A stretch of DNA of 12,408 nucleotides from assembly GCA_034096865.1 (NCBI GenBank), contig JAWQFJ010017494.1, positions 12,501 through 24,908 of the forward strand, read 5' to 3'. The translations under genes were made by a program, and so were the position numbers. The stretch's first letter is position 1, and every line of letters starts with the position of its first letter. This DNA is from Theodoxus fluviatilis. Its lineage: Eukaryota; Mollusca; Gastropoda; Cycloneritida; Neritidae. Shown in pieces: positions 1-8,234 of the stretch. Under the pieces are notes generated by a model, which searched no databases, was not told the origin of the DNA, and saw nothing but the letters and a program-made list of their open reading frames with translations.

Positions 1-215
1 TAATCCCGAGAATGATATATATGGAATGTGATGAGTGCGCGCGCGCGTGCGTGGGTGCATGCGCTCGAGTGCGCTTGCGTGCGAAAGTGCGTAAGTGCAC
101 GCATGAGTCCCCTACCCCCCCCAACTCTCCTCCCACCTCCAACCCTACCAACCCCCATTCCCCTTTAAAACCATATCATAGTGTTGGTAGGAGAAGTCTG
201 TTACCGTTATTGATC
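1..215. other. Low-complexity flank with GC-alternating and C-rich tracts, no gene seen
   Basis: The stretch starts with alternating purine-pyrimidine DNA (GCGCGCGCGTGCGTG near 36-52) and then has a C-rich pyrimidine tract around 112-165. Reading frames here have biased composition (CARACVGACARVR type) that simply reflects the repeat. No splice-bounded exon or known motif was recognised. If the DEPTOR-like gene extends upstream, this is probably intron. Confidence 0.5.
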
Positions 216-228
216 ACTATATACGGAC

Positions 229-250
229 ATATATATATATATATATATAT
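229..250. repeat. (AT)11 microsatellite, left border of the foldback
   Basis: An uninterrupted AT dinucleotide run directly abuts the left hairpin arm. With the longer AT run on the other side it extends the foldback's self-complementarity. Confidence 0.9.
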
Positions 251-472
251 ACACACCTCAACCAAGAAAGGACAAGGGAAAAACCTGTGACTTAAATAAT
301 TTAATGAAACAAAATCGAAATAACCAAGTAAGTCAAATAAATCAAAAATGTAATACACGTGTGTGTGTACCTGTATTACATTTTTGATTTATTTGACTTA
401 CTTGGTTATTTCGATTTTGTTTCATTAAATTATTTAAGTCACAGGGTTTTCCCTTGTCCTTTCTTGGTTGAG

Positions 473-478
<6 letters not shown>

Positions 479-524
<46 letters not shown>
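479..524. repeat. (AT)23 microsatellite, right border of the foldback
   Basis: An uninterrupted AT run of 46 bp directly follows the right hairpin arm. The length difference from the left tract (22 bp) fits replication slippage. Confidence 0.95.
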
Positions 525-526
<2 letters not shown>

Positions 527-743
527 TATACAACCCTGAGCAGCAATCACACTTGCGTGTGAAAGTTGTATACTATATACGGACAGATCTACGTGTATAT
601 TGAAACTGAAAGAGTGAAATGGATGGCATGGCAGCATGGCATCTGTTCCCTCGAGGCAGTGTGATGTGAACTCCCGACACAGAAATTGCTCACTGGGCGT
701 GCTGGACACCTGTTGATAATGGTGCTGCTACATCTGCTGCCAG

Positions 744-848
744 ATTCTCAGCGACGACGTGGGCTTCGGCTTCGTGGTGCGAGGGGAGGGGCCGACCTAC
801 GTCCAGACAGTCGACCCCCTCGGGCCTGCTGCTGCTGCAGGCTTGAAG
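744..848 (+). CDS. DEPTOR: Penultimate coding exon of a DEPTOR-like protein: N-terminal half of a PDZ domain
   Basis: This internal exon encodes 35 complete codons, beginning ILSDDVGFGFVVRG. It includes the carboxylate-binding-loop region (GFGF) of a PDZ domain, then YVQTVDPLGPAAAAGLK. The acceptor is CTGCCAG before 744; the donor is AAG|GTAAGC at 848/849, a strong match. The phase is 0 at both ends. It joins in frame to the exon at 2234, and the joined product is a complete PDZ fold with a stop soon after. In vertebrate DEPTOR the PDZ is the C-terminal domain and contacts the FAT region of mTOR, restraining mTORC1 and mTORC2 (established knowledge). The upstream DEP domains are not in this window. 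P-Rex proteins have similar PDZ domains, but those are followed by a large C-terminal region. The PDZ call is firm; the DEPTOR assignment is likely. Confidence 0.75.
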
Positions 849-1184
849 GTAAGCCACAGTGATGTCATCTCACGTGACATAGATACGGCGTTGCAGTTGA
901 TACAAGACGAGCACTTTCTGTTGTAGAGTCAACTTTTGTCTGGATACTTTTGTCAACTCGGTGCACCAGAATGCAGAAAAATAGGGGCGCGTACAGACAT
1001 TCGTGTACTTGTACTTACACAGACGTACACTAATGCAAGATCAAGCATGTGAAATGTGGATGCATGCCAACTCGTGTCTTGAGTACATGTAACGAATAAG
1101 ACAGTGAATCCCACAAGTCAGCATGTAAATGAGTACGTGCCCGTACACAGACAAATCGCCCATATGAAATCAAAGACACCTTCG

Positions 1185-1246
1185 TGGGAAGGAGGGTGGA
1201 GTGGTGTAAGGGAGGGAGAAAGAGGGATTGGGGGTGGGGGAGGGAA
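1185..1246 (+). repeat. G-rich block with quadruplex potential
   Basis: There are several runs of three or more G on the + strand (GGAGGGTGG, GGGAGGGAG, GGGGGTGGGGGAGGG) within about 60 bp. Such spacing can allow intramolecular G-quadruplex formation in the intron RNA or DNA. This is judged from sequence only. Confidence 0.5.
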
Positions 1247-1388
1247 CGACATACTCCAGAGACTCAGACGGACAGACAAGCAGGGGACGGACAAAGCCTG
1301 AAACGGTGGGGACTGGGGCAGTTCTCTCTTGTCCCATGACTTTTTGACTCACATGCGAAGCAAAAGTGAGTCTATGTACTGAGCCGTG

Positions 1389-1449
1389 TCGTCCGTTCGT
1401 CCGTCCGTCCGGGCGTCCATCCGTCCGTCCGTCCGTCCGTCCGTCCGGG
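1389..1449 (+). repeat. (CCGT)n imperfect microsatellite
   Basis: The tract is made of CCGT units interrupted by TTCG, CCAT and GGGCG. The interruption CCGTCCGGGCG occurs twice (ending near 1415 and 1450), so the block itself contains a ~35-bp duplication. Confidence 0.85.
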
Positions 1450-2132
1450 CGTAAAAAAACTTAAACGTTGGATTTTTCTCGGAGACTATTAAGTCTATCA
1501 ACACCAAATGTGGCATGATGGTGTATGATGACAAGGCCTCAAAAAACATACAGATTGACTTGACCTTGCTTCAAGGTCAAGGTCACAGGAGCCATAAATG
1601 TGGTCTCAAAAACAGTCATTTTTCACATTTTCCCAATTTTCTCCCACGTTATTGAGAATGGCGACCTTAGCTACAAGTGGTATATAGGTCAAAGCAAGCC
1701 CTATCTTTTGATACCAGTTTGGTTGACCTTGCTTTAAGGTCAAGGTCACAGGAGCTCTTCAAAGTTGGATTGTATACATATTTTGAAGTGACCTTGACCC
1801 TGAACTATGGAAGATAACTGTTTCAAACTTAATAATTATGTGGGGCACATGTTATTCTTTCATCATGAGACACATTTGTTCACATATCATCAAGGTCAAG
1901 GTCACTTTGACCCTTATGAAATGTGACCAAAATGGGGTAGTGAACCACTAAAAGTGACTATATCTCATGGTAGAAAGTGCCAATAAGCACCATTGTGCTT
2001 CCTATGTCTTGAATTAACAGCTTTGTGTTGCATGACCTTGGATGACCTTGGTAGGAAAAATGTGTAAAGCATTTCTTAGTGTATGATGTCATTGGTAGGT
2101 TTAGTTGTTTGACCTTGACCTTGAAGGTCACC

Positions 2133-2181
2133 TGAAGGTCAAGGTCATATAAAGGTCAAGGTCATATAAAGGTCAAGGTCA
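2133..2181 (+). repeat. 16-bp tandem repeat of AAGGTCAAGGTCATAT
   Basis: Three consecutive units read AAGGTCAAGGTCATAT, AAGGTCAAGGTCATAT and AAGGTCAAGGTCAAGC. Each holds two AGGTCA hexamers with zero spacing (DR0). The array is the right end of the interspersed repeat. Confidence 0.85.
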
Positions 2182-2233
2182 AGCATGTGAGTCGTATGGG
2201 CTTTGCCCTTCTTGTTGTGCCTTGTGCCTGCAG

Positions 2234-2371
2234 GTGCGGCAGTTCGTGTACTCGGTGAATGGGACCAACGCATTGCGGATGAACCACAGAGCCGTGGGAA
2301 GGCTCATCATGACCAGCGGGAGCTCCGTGCTGATCGAGGTTCTCACGCATCGCCGCGAGGAGCTGCTGTGA
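2234..2371 (+). CDS. DEPTOR: Last coding exon of a DEPTOR-like protein: C-terminal half of the PDZ domain and stop
   Basis: The exon follows a strong acceptor (TTGTGCCTGCAG) and encodes 45 residues before TGA at 2369-2371. It begins VRQFVYSVNGTNAL, the PDZ strand and turn with the usual V-N-G, then HRAVGRLI, the helix that lines the ligand groove, and a final strand SSVLIEVL. The protein ends nine residues after SSVLIE, in ...HRREELL. A stop this close to the end of the PDZ fold is the main reason for preferring DEPTOR to P-Rex. It joins in phase 0 to the exon at 744-848, giving an 80-residue PDZ-containing C-terminus. No frame damage is seen, so the gene is probably live. Confidence 0.78.
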   Translation: MRQFVYSVNGTNALRMNHRAVGRLIMTSGSSVLIEVLTHRREELL

Positions 2372-3357
2372 ACGAGAGTGCTTCCAGATGAAGCTTACAC
2401 TGGACTGGCTCAATACTGGAGTGCTCCTGGGACAGACTGTGCCATTAGGCAGATTGGTTTTAGGCAGGATCACCTCTAGGCAGGTCTCTTTGTTAGAAAC
2501 CATAGGAGCTGCAGGTTGAGGAAAGAAGCCCTTGATTACAAAGCGCAGTATGTGAAGAGATAACTTGTATGTTAAGTTCCTTTACAAAGGACAGCCCTCA
2601 AGCAGTGCTTTAAGAAAGGCGTTTTAGATAAGAGAGCTTGTGGGCAGAACTTTTAGGCAGGACATCGCTTTTTACGGACACAACTATATAGAACAGTCAA
2701 GGCTGCTCTGAAGTAGTGCGCTCAAACAGAATTTACGTAGTTGTGGCATGGTAGTAAGGAAAGGTTAAATCGATATTCCCTCCAAATAGGCCTTTTCGCA
2801 GTTAGGATTTCCTTAGACCCAATTTCCCTTTTGGACTATTTCCCCCCATTCCAGACATGACCTCTCTTTAGAAAATGTCATCAAGGAAGGGTTTCATTCG
2901 TCCAAATTTCTCGGTGGCGGGATTTATTAAGACCCAGCTTCAGCCAGGACGCACTGCTGTAGGAACCCTCGTAATCAGTATTCATGGCAGAGGGTTTTTC
3001 CATTGATATTTACTTCCAAACATGGCGTTATCCACGTGAAACCCTGTGCAGAAGTGCTCTATTGACAAGACTTTCTATAAAGTGGACATCCTTTGAACCA
3101 TATTTGCTAAAAGTGAACTCCTTGGTAGACTTCATTTAAACAGAATGTCGGTCTTCTTTAGAGAGGACACATGTTTTACCATATTCTGCTCTGTTGGGCT
3201 GAAGGGCAGTTGCCACTGAGGTCATTGGAATCCAGGGGTCAGTTTAATGAGAACCGCCCGAGATAAAGTGACAGTGATAGTTCATGTGAACGCAGTCATC
3301 CGTCGTTTTCTGAAGCATTGTCACAGTCATAATGTCTACTTGAAGTCATTAATGTCC
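2372..3357 (+). other. Probable 3' UTR and downstream DNA of the DEPTOR-like gene
   Basis: No coding potential was recognised. The first part has four TAGGCAG copies (near 2448-2665). No AATAAA hexamer was found soon after the stop. The first clear AATAAA downstream is at 3731-3736, about 1.36 kb away, so the transcript end is not resolved from sequence. Confidence 0.4.
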
Positions 3358-3432
3358 ACCCGCCCACCACCCTTCCCTACCCCACCCCTCCACTATCCTC
3401 CCCACCCCACCCCACCTCCACCCTCTCACCTC
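3358..3432 (+). repeat. C-rich (CCACC/CCCAC)n tract
   Basis: An almost pure C, T and A block of short CCACCC, CCTCCACC and CCCCACC units. On the minus strand it forms runs of G with quadruplex potential. Confidence 0.8.
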
Positions 3433-3567
3433 CTAGGACAGTTATGGTCGAAATACCCACGATAACTTCAATGCGAAATATGTCTTTTGTTCGCCAAGTA
3501 CGACAACATGTCTTGAATGAGCCATTGACTCACTGCCGCACTCCTTTTCATGAAACATGGCTTCAGT

Positions 3568-3655
3568 CGCAATACAATACAATAATACTAAGCAATACGA
3601 CATAGCACAGTACAACACAATTCAATATTCAATACAACACAACACAACAAAATTT
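3568..3655 (+). repeat. Degenerate (AATAC)n / (AACAC)n tract
   Basis: Pentamer units AATAC, AACAC and AATTC repeat imperfectly across about 85 bp (CAATACAATACAATAATACT, then ACAACACAACACAAC). The reading frame over it (NNTKQYD, YNTIQY) is a product of the repeat and is not counted as a gene. Confidence 0.75.
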
Positions 3656-4014
3656 CATAAATCATTTCAGGGAGTTCAGATGCTAGACACAAAAAGGAAC
3701 AGAAAAACAACACGCTATATAGCACGCAGTAATAAAGTCAAATATTTGTTTCATTAAGAAGAGTCAGAGCTGCTGGTATACCAGAATTGTGGGAAAGTGC
3801 TATTCTTATCTTGTGCAGTAAACACGTTCTGTTTTCTCTTCTCAACCCGGTGTATAACTCATTAATTTTGTAGTTGATGGGAGAGGTCAAATATATTTTG
3901 TGGGCTTTGTTGAGTACTTTATCCCTGTACACCTAATGAAAACTGTCACTCTTTCTTTTTTAACACAACGACTGGCTTTTCGAATGATTTTATCTACACT
4001 TCCCTTATCCTGCT
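3656..4014. other. Unannotated AT-rich stretch, one AATAAA hexamer
   Basis: Nothing coding is supported here. AATAAA at 3731-3736 is a candidate poly(A) signal for + strand transcription, but no clear GT-rich downstream element was noted. Confidence 0.3.
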
Positions 4015-4076
4015 TGGAGGAGGTAGGGAGGCAGGGTGGTGGGTGGGGGGGTGGGGGGTGGGGGATTGGCGGGGCA
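4015..4076 (+). repeat. G-rich block with strong quadruplex potential
   Basis: Runs of three to seven G are separated by one to three bases (GTGGTGGGTGGGGGGGTGGG, then GGTGGGGGATTGGCGGGG). It is denser than the intronic G block at 1185-1246. Confidence 0.7.
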
Positions 4077-4314
4077 TTTTCATTCCAACAGAAAAAAGCA
4101 TTACACTATAAGAGACATTATTATAGAACATATGCATTATGTCAGCACAGACCTCAAACAGTTTTACCCCTCTGAGACAGTACATGTGAAAATTACATTT
4201 CTTCCTTATTTAGACCACGTGATCAGACAAGAATCGAGCCGGTAATTAAACCCAATTCTTGTAGTTCTCCGCTCTCATTACCTCTGCTTAGACGACCGCC
4301 GTCAGTTGACACAG

Positions 4315-4430
4315 GCGATGCTCAAAAGACCGATCCCGGGAAGGATCGATTCAGGAAGACGATTTCAAATGTCCTCTATGCTGTGGAATCTGCCGAGCAC
4401 GGAATGATTTTATTTCGCATTTACAAAAAG
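4315..4430 (+). other. Weak candidate exon with a C2H2-like zinc-finger half motif
   Basis: Between an acceptor-like GACACAG (ending 4314) and a donor-like AAG|GTACAG (4431), one frame reads EDDFKCPLC, then twelve residues, then H (Cys at 4370 and 4379, His at 4418). That is the C-x2-C-x12-H spacing of a classical zinc finger, with the usual aromatic residue two before the first Cys. The second His is missing unless the next exon supplies it; the unspliced frame gives H-x6-H. A chance match is quite possible, since the motif is short and no adjoining exon was recognised. Confidence 0.15.
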
Positions 4431-4629
4431 GTACAGCCCACCCGTCCTGCTACACGGAGTGCAGTTTTGAGTTTAACCTCTCCTGTACTTGCCTTTTGCC
4501 TTCCGTTTCTGTCTATCTTTGTTCTTCATCACTATCTTGGCCTACAGGCATTCTTTTCCTCTAGCATTTTTGTATTAATTTTTGTCGGACTTCGTGGGTG
4601 CATGTTAATATTTCCGTGTTGCATGTTTG

Positions 4630-4631
<2 letters not shown>

Positions 4632-4684
<53 letters not shown>

Positions 4685-4710
4685 CGCGCGTGTGCGTGCG
4701 TATGCGTGTG
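4632..4710 (+). repeat. (TG)n microsatellite with GC-alternating end
   Basis: A pure GT run from 4632 to about 4680 passes into CGTGCGCGCGTGTGCG. This is alternating purine-pyrimidine DNA, able to form Z-DNA. The long CVCVCV and THTHTH frames over it are repeat products, not genes. Confidence 0.95.
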
Positions 4711-5726
4711 TAATCTCAAACTTAGATCGAAGTATAGGTGTTTTCCCATTTGGTCATACGGTGAGCACACTATAATTCGTGCTGTTTTCCCCTGTTGTTA
4801 GTTGCATCATCTGCTATCAGTCATCATTGTAGTGGGGAGATTCAATCGATGCAGTTGTCAATGAACCGCGTCCATGTTCTGTACGAATCGTTTAGAGCTC
4901 CCATGAATGTGTTTTGGCACCCAACAAGAACTGTCTTGATTGTGGAATCACAGTACGGAAATCACGTCCCCACTTTAGTTACTTAGTAATCGTCTTTCTT
5001 TGCAGGCATGCAATCACGCCAATATGAATTCACGCTTATTTTCGCACCAATAAATATTCATGAGATAATGTGGTTGCCTCTTCATTTACCAAAATTTCCC
5101 GCAAATGTTAAACATGTATCCCCTGAACACAAAGGAGCTCTTTACTTAATCATGTGATCTGAAAGAAAGCAACGCCTTTTAAAAGTTTAGAACCCTTTTC
5201 TTTGAGATATTCGTCTCCTGATTATTTTTGTCTTATAAACTGATCGTATAATCAGGATAGTCATGCTAAATAAATATGATTACATTATCATGTTGCATGA
5301 TTTATGCAAATGAGCTTTCAAAATGGCCGCTAAAACACATGACAATGACTTTTTCTGCACACAGTTTTAAAGAAATTATTGATGTATTGATTTAAAAAAA
5401 GTTTCGCACAATTATCCAAATACACCTATAAGATATATATTTTTAATGCACAAAAAACCAACAACACAAAACTTTAGTTCGTGTCGGGTAAATTTTAAAA
5501 TGCTCTATTACCTAACTAATTACATACTTGGGATAAATGAAAGAACAGCTATAAACAACTTAAAAAACTACATCAAGCTTTTACGCTTACAATCACAATG
5601 CGCATTTGTCGGTACTGGTATTTAGAGATTCCTCGCTCAGATCGAGGTGAAAGATTTGAAATAGCAATGCCCAGTTGTATAGGCCTTGGGGCTGCCAATA
5701 CAAATGCCCGATATTTAGTGAGGAAC
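4711..5726. other. About 1 kb of AT-rich DNA with no supported gene
   Basis: The stretch is AT-rich (for instance 5040-5560), with scattered AATAAATATT motifs and no frame of recognisable content on either strand. A small palindrome (CCTCG...CGAGG, about 5631-5647) is the only local structure noted. Confidence 0.4.
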
Positions 5727-5760
5727 AGAATGAATGAATGAATGAATGAATGAATGAATG
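5727..5760 (-). repeat. (ATTC)n 3' tail on the minus strand
   Basis: On the + strand this is a run of GAAT/TGAA units (about eight). On the minus strand it directly follows CCCAATAAACATTC, so an AATAAA signal (5761-5766) precedes a short-repeat tail. That is the usual arrangement at the 3' end of a non-LTR retroelement or of a SINE borrowing its tail. Confidence 0.7.
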
Positions 5761-5935
5761 TTTATTGGGCTTATCAGCCTTGTTGGCTATTGTAAGGCTT
5801 CAACATTTGTTTACAAAAGTAATAGTATGAAATGAAAGGATGTACATATCATTTTGTGAGGTGTGTATACACATATATGCAGCCCTACTCATTTCTTTAC
5901 ATGTAAACAAACAAATGAGTATATCATGTACCTTT

Positions 5936-6911
5936 ATAAATGACAAATGTGTCCGCAAGTGCCATGTGCTAGACAAGGCGCTTTCTGACCATCACGTGGT
6001 TTACTTTGACCTCTCATTGAGCATCAACCGAGTGGCAAAAGCCGTTGTAAGGAGTAGAAACCTGAAAAGGATTGATCTTGTGACTCTGAAAGCCGACTTT
6101 GGCGCACTTGGCTTACAGTCTGCGGTCCCAGTTGATGTGTCAGCGCATGTTGAACTCTTTGAGTCATCTTTGCGAAACATCCTGGACAAGCACGCCCCAG
6201 AGTTGACAAAACGTGTTTCTGTAAGACCGTTGTGCCCATGGTACAACGAGGAAGTCTACCTTGCCAAAGTAAACAAAAGAATAGCAGAGCGTCGCTGGCG
6301 GAAGTACAATCTAACTGTGCACAAGCAGTTGTATGTAGCAGAGAAAAATAAACTCAAAAAAAGCCATACGTCATGCGAAAGCCAGTTACTTTCATCAGAA
6401 AATCCAAGAACGATCCGGGAATCCCAGGGCCATGTCTCACTTGCTGTCAGGTCTTCTAGGGAAGGCGAATGACTCCTTTGTGCAATCAGGACAGTCACAT
6501 AATGAAAAGGCAAATGAGTTTGGTCTTTTTTTCAAAGAAACAATTGACACAATTAAGAAATCAATCCCAATGAGCTCATCTGGCACCACATCTCAGCCAC
6601 GTCCACACCATCATTTCTTGACTGAGTTGGAACTTTTCTCACCAGACGAACTACGAAAAATCATAGTCAAAATGAAACCAACCACATGCGAACTCGACCC
6701 AATCCCCACCAAATTGCTTCTCACTTGCCTTGATGTCCTTCTACCTGTAATAACGGACATCGTCAACCATTCCTTGAGACACGGACAGTTTCCCACGAGC
6801 CTCAAAAAGGCAGTGGTGAGACCCCTCCTCAAGAAAGCAGGCGCTGATCCTAATAACTTCGCCAACTATCGACCGGTTTCCAACCTGAGCTTTCTCTCCA
6901 AAGTTGTTTAG
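5936..6911 (+). pseudogene. LINE ORF2, first part: endonuclease C-terminus, linker and RT fingers (frameshift and nonsense codon)
   Basis: The frame starting near 5936 contains LDKALSDHHVVYFDL. The SDH triplet of the apurinic-type endonuclease lies at 5984-5992, with the catalytic His. A linker follows (RPLCPWYNEEV, RIAERRWRKY). At the run of seven A (6356-6362) the frame is lost; reading resumes one base on at 6363 (AIRHAKASYF), so one A is extra. The resumed frame runs PDELRKIIVKMKP, LKKAVVRPLLKKAG and NYRPVSNLSFLSKVV, the first conserved RT blocks. It stops at TAG (6909-6911), where family members usually have Glu, fitting a GAG to TAG change. The frame after the stop is the same one. The endonuclease N-terminal half is absent. 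Confidence 0.85.
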
Positions 6912-6917
6912 AAAGCA

Positions 6918-8198
6918 GTGTCTATTCGCCTCATAGAGTTTTTAAGCTCGCACAATCTGCTTCCCAGGTTTCAGTCAGCATATAGGGCACACCACAGCAC
7001 TGAAACTGCACTCTTGCGAGTCCTGAATGACTTACTCCATGCAGTCGATCGCGATGAGGTTGTCCTTGTAGTGCTACTCGACCTTTCAGCGGCTTTCGAC
7101 ACCATTGACCACGACACACTCATAGCCAGATTGAGGAGCTTTGGCATATCATCCACCGCCCTAAACTGGTTCGCGAGCTACTTGACAGGGAGATCACAAA
7201 AGGTGAAGATAGGGGAGTCATCATCAAAAGACCTTTCTCTCACTTGTGGAGTACCCCAGGGATCAATCTTGGGACCTCACCTGTATTCAATTTACACGCA
7301 ACCCCTGAGCGAGCGCATTGACCAACACGGCATCCCTCACCATCTATTCGCCGACGACACTATGATCTACATGGCTTCCAAATCAGATCATGAAGCTTTT
7401 GCGGTGAACAAGTTCACAGTGCAAAACTGCTGTAGTGACATCAAGGAATGGATGTCGGCCAATCACCTCAAACTCAATGAAGACAAGACTGAAGTGATTC
7501 TCATTGGTAGGGAAAAAAGCAGGCAATTGATCAGAGAGACACATATTAACATAGCGGGGGCGAACATAGCATTTGCCACAAGTGCGAAATATCTCGGGGT
7601 CATGTTAGATCAAAACTTGTCACCAGACCCCCAAATTCGTAAAATCATCTCCTCAGGCTACATGCACCTACACCGCATTTGGAGTATCAGGGATTGTCTG
7701 ACTGAAAAGACCGCAGCGGCCCTGGTGGTGACCCTTGTGCTGTCCCATCTTGATTACTGCAACAGTCTGCTGACTGCTGCAACCAACGGTCAATTGCAGA
7801 GACTTCAGCGTCTTCAGAATTCTGCAGCTAGGGTAGTGAAGCGACTGCCGAGGTGGGCTCGCATAACCCCTGTGCTCTGTGACCTTCATTGGCTTCCAGT
7901 TCGCCAACGGGTGGAATTTAAGACCCTCTCCATCGTGTTTAAGTGTGAATCTGGTGAATCCCCAACCTACCTCGGAGAACTCCTTAGACCTCACAACCCC
8001 ACAAGGAATCTCCGTTCCTCAAAAAGAAGACTCTTGATTGTCCCACATACAAGGTTACGGAGCTTCGGTGACCGCTCCTTCAGCGTTGTTGGACCAAGAC
8101 TCTGGAACCAACTTCCTGAGGGTCTGAGGGCTAGTCCAACCTTGGCCGCATTTAAGACTGGCCTCAAAACTTTTTTATTTCGTCTTGTCGCGCCATGA
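6918..8198 (+). CDS. LINE reverse transcriptase palm, thumb and C-terminal domain (remnant ORF, 426 codons)
   Basis: This is the longest open frame in the window. Counting from 6918, motif A is LLDLSAAFDTIDH (residues 53-65, catalytic Asp55), motif B is GVPQGSILGP (111-120) and motif C is FADD (144-147), with the two catalytic Asp. Before them is FQSAYRAHHSTETALLRV, usual in this LINE group. The C-terminal end has RSFSVVGPRLWNQLPEGLR and stops at TGA (8196-8198). The ATG is only the first Met after the nonsense codon at 6909; the true ORF continues upstream. The catalytic residues are intact, so decay is recent or slight, but the product would lack the endonuclease and part of the fingers and cannot act on its own. 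Confidence 0.88.
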   Translation: MSIRLIEFLSSHNLLPRFQSAYRAHHSTETALLRVLNDLLHAVDRDEVVLVVLLDLSAAFDTIDHDTLIARLRSFGISSTALNWFASYLTGRSQKVKIGESSSKDLSLTCGVPQGSILGPHLYSIYTQPLSERIDQHGIPHHLFADDTMIYMASKSDHEAFAVNKFTVQNCCSDIKEWMSANHLKLNEDKTEVILIGREKSRQLIRETHINIAGANIAFATSAKYLGVMLDQNLSPDPQIRKIISSGYMHLHRIWSIRDCLTEKTAAALVVTLVLSHLDYCNSLLTAATNGQLQRLQRLQNSAARVVKRLPRWARITPVLCDLHWLPVRQRVEFKTLSIVFKCESGESPTYLGELLRPHNPTRNLRSSKRRLLIVPHTRLRSFGDRSFSVVGPRLWNQLPEGLRASPTLAAFKTGLKTFLFRLVAP

Positions 8199-8221
8199 GC
8201 ATGTTTTTGTGATAATGGCGC
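8190..8221 (+). other. LINE 3' stem-loop overlapping the stop codon
   Basis: GCGCCAT (8190-8196) pairs with ATGGCGC (8215-8221) around an 18-nt loop. The 5' arm contains the last two sense codons and the first base of TGA. The (ATAC)n tail begins 14 bases later. L2-type elements such as eel UnaL2 need a 3' hairpin near the tail for RT recognition (established knowledge); applying that role here is inference. Confidence 0.6.
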
Positions 8222-8234
8222 AGTAAAAATGAAA

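Larger units (their letters stand above)
216..585. repeat. Near-perfect foldback repeat (106-bp arms, 16-bp loop) between (AT)n tracts and 14-bp direct repeats
   Basis: The left arm (251-356) and right arm (373-478) are reverse complements over 106 bp with a single mismatch (GGGAAAAACC against GGGAAAACCC). The spacer is 16 bp (357-372). An (AT)11 tract abuts the left arm (229-250) and an (AT)23 tract abuts the right (479-524). The 14-mer ACTATATACGGACA occurs once on each side (216-229 and 572-585) and resembles a target-site duplication. No coding motif lies in the arms. It could be a foldback transposon, a recent inverted duplication, or an assembly or library artefact. Arm identity this high means a recent origin or gene conversion. 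Confidence 0.85.
1346..2193. mobile_element. Interspersed repeat with GACTCACATG inverted ends and AAGGTCA array
   Basis: The unit starts GACTCACATG (1346-1355) and ends with its exact reverse complement CATGTGAGTC (2184-2193), spanning 848 bp. Just inside the left end is a small hairpin (GACTCAC...GTGAGTC, 1346-1372), then a (CCGT)n tract. The interior is dominated by direct and inverted copies of TCAAGGTCA, ending in a 16-bp-period tandem array (about 2133-2181). It has no open frame with recognisable protein similarity, so it is non-autonomous or a satellite-like dispersed repeat. I associate this kind of repeat with mollusc genomes, but no family name can be given from sequence alone. Confidence 0.6.
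849..2233 (+). other. Phase-0 intron of the DEPTOR-like gene
   Basis: The intron starts GTAAGC and ends with a pyrimidine-rich tract and CTGCAG, giving canonical GT-AG borders and 1385 bp. Its first part holds unique DNA and a G-rich block (about 1185-1246). Most of the rest is an interspersed repeat (1346-2193). Only about 40 bp separate the end of that repeat from the 3' splice site. Confidence 0.75.

Noticed and set aside
359..562. Open frames on both strands across 176-709 with IYIYIY runs
   Set aside because: They are translations of the foldback arms and AT tracts; the same peptide appears on both strands because the DNA is palindromic.
2203..2391. Plus-strand frame starting MPFLLCLVPAG over the second PDZ exon
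   Set aside because: It uses the wrong frame relative to the splice-joined PDZ; the phase-0 frame from 2234 gives the recognisable domain and stop.
2600..3200. Loose recurrence of GGACA and CTTTAGA words after the PDZ exon, resembling a decayed tandem repeat
   Set aside because: Spacing is irregular and no unit could be aligned by eye.
4383..4801. Open frames of 60-130 codons over the TG microsatellite (CVCVCV, THTHTH)
   Set aside because: Frames stay open because the dinucleotide repeat contains no stop codons; the flanking residues match no domain.
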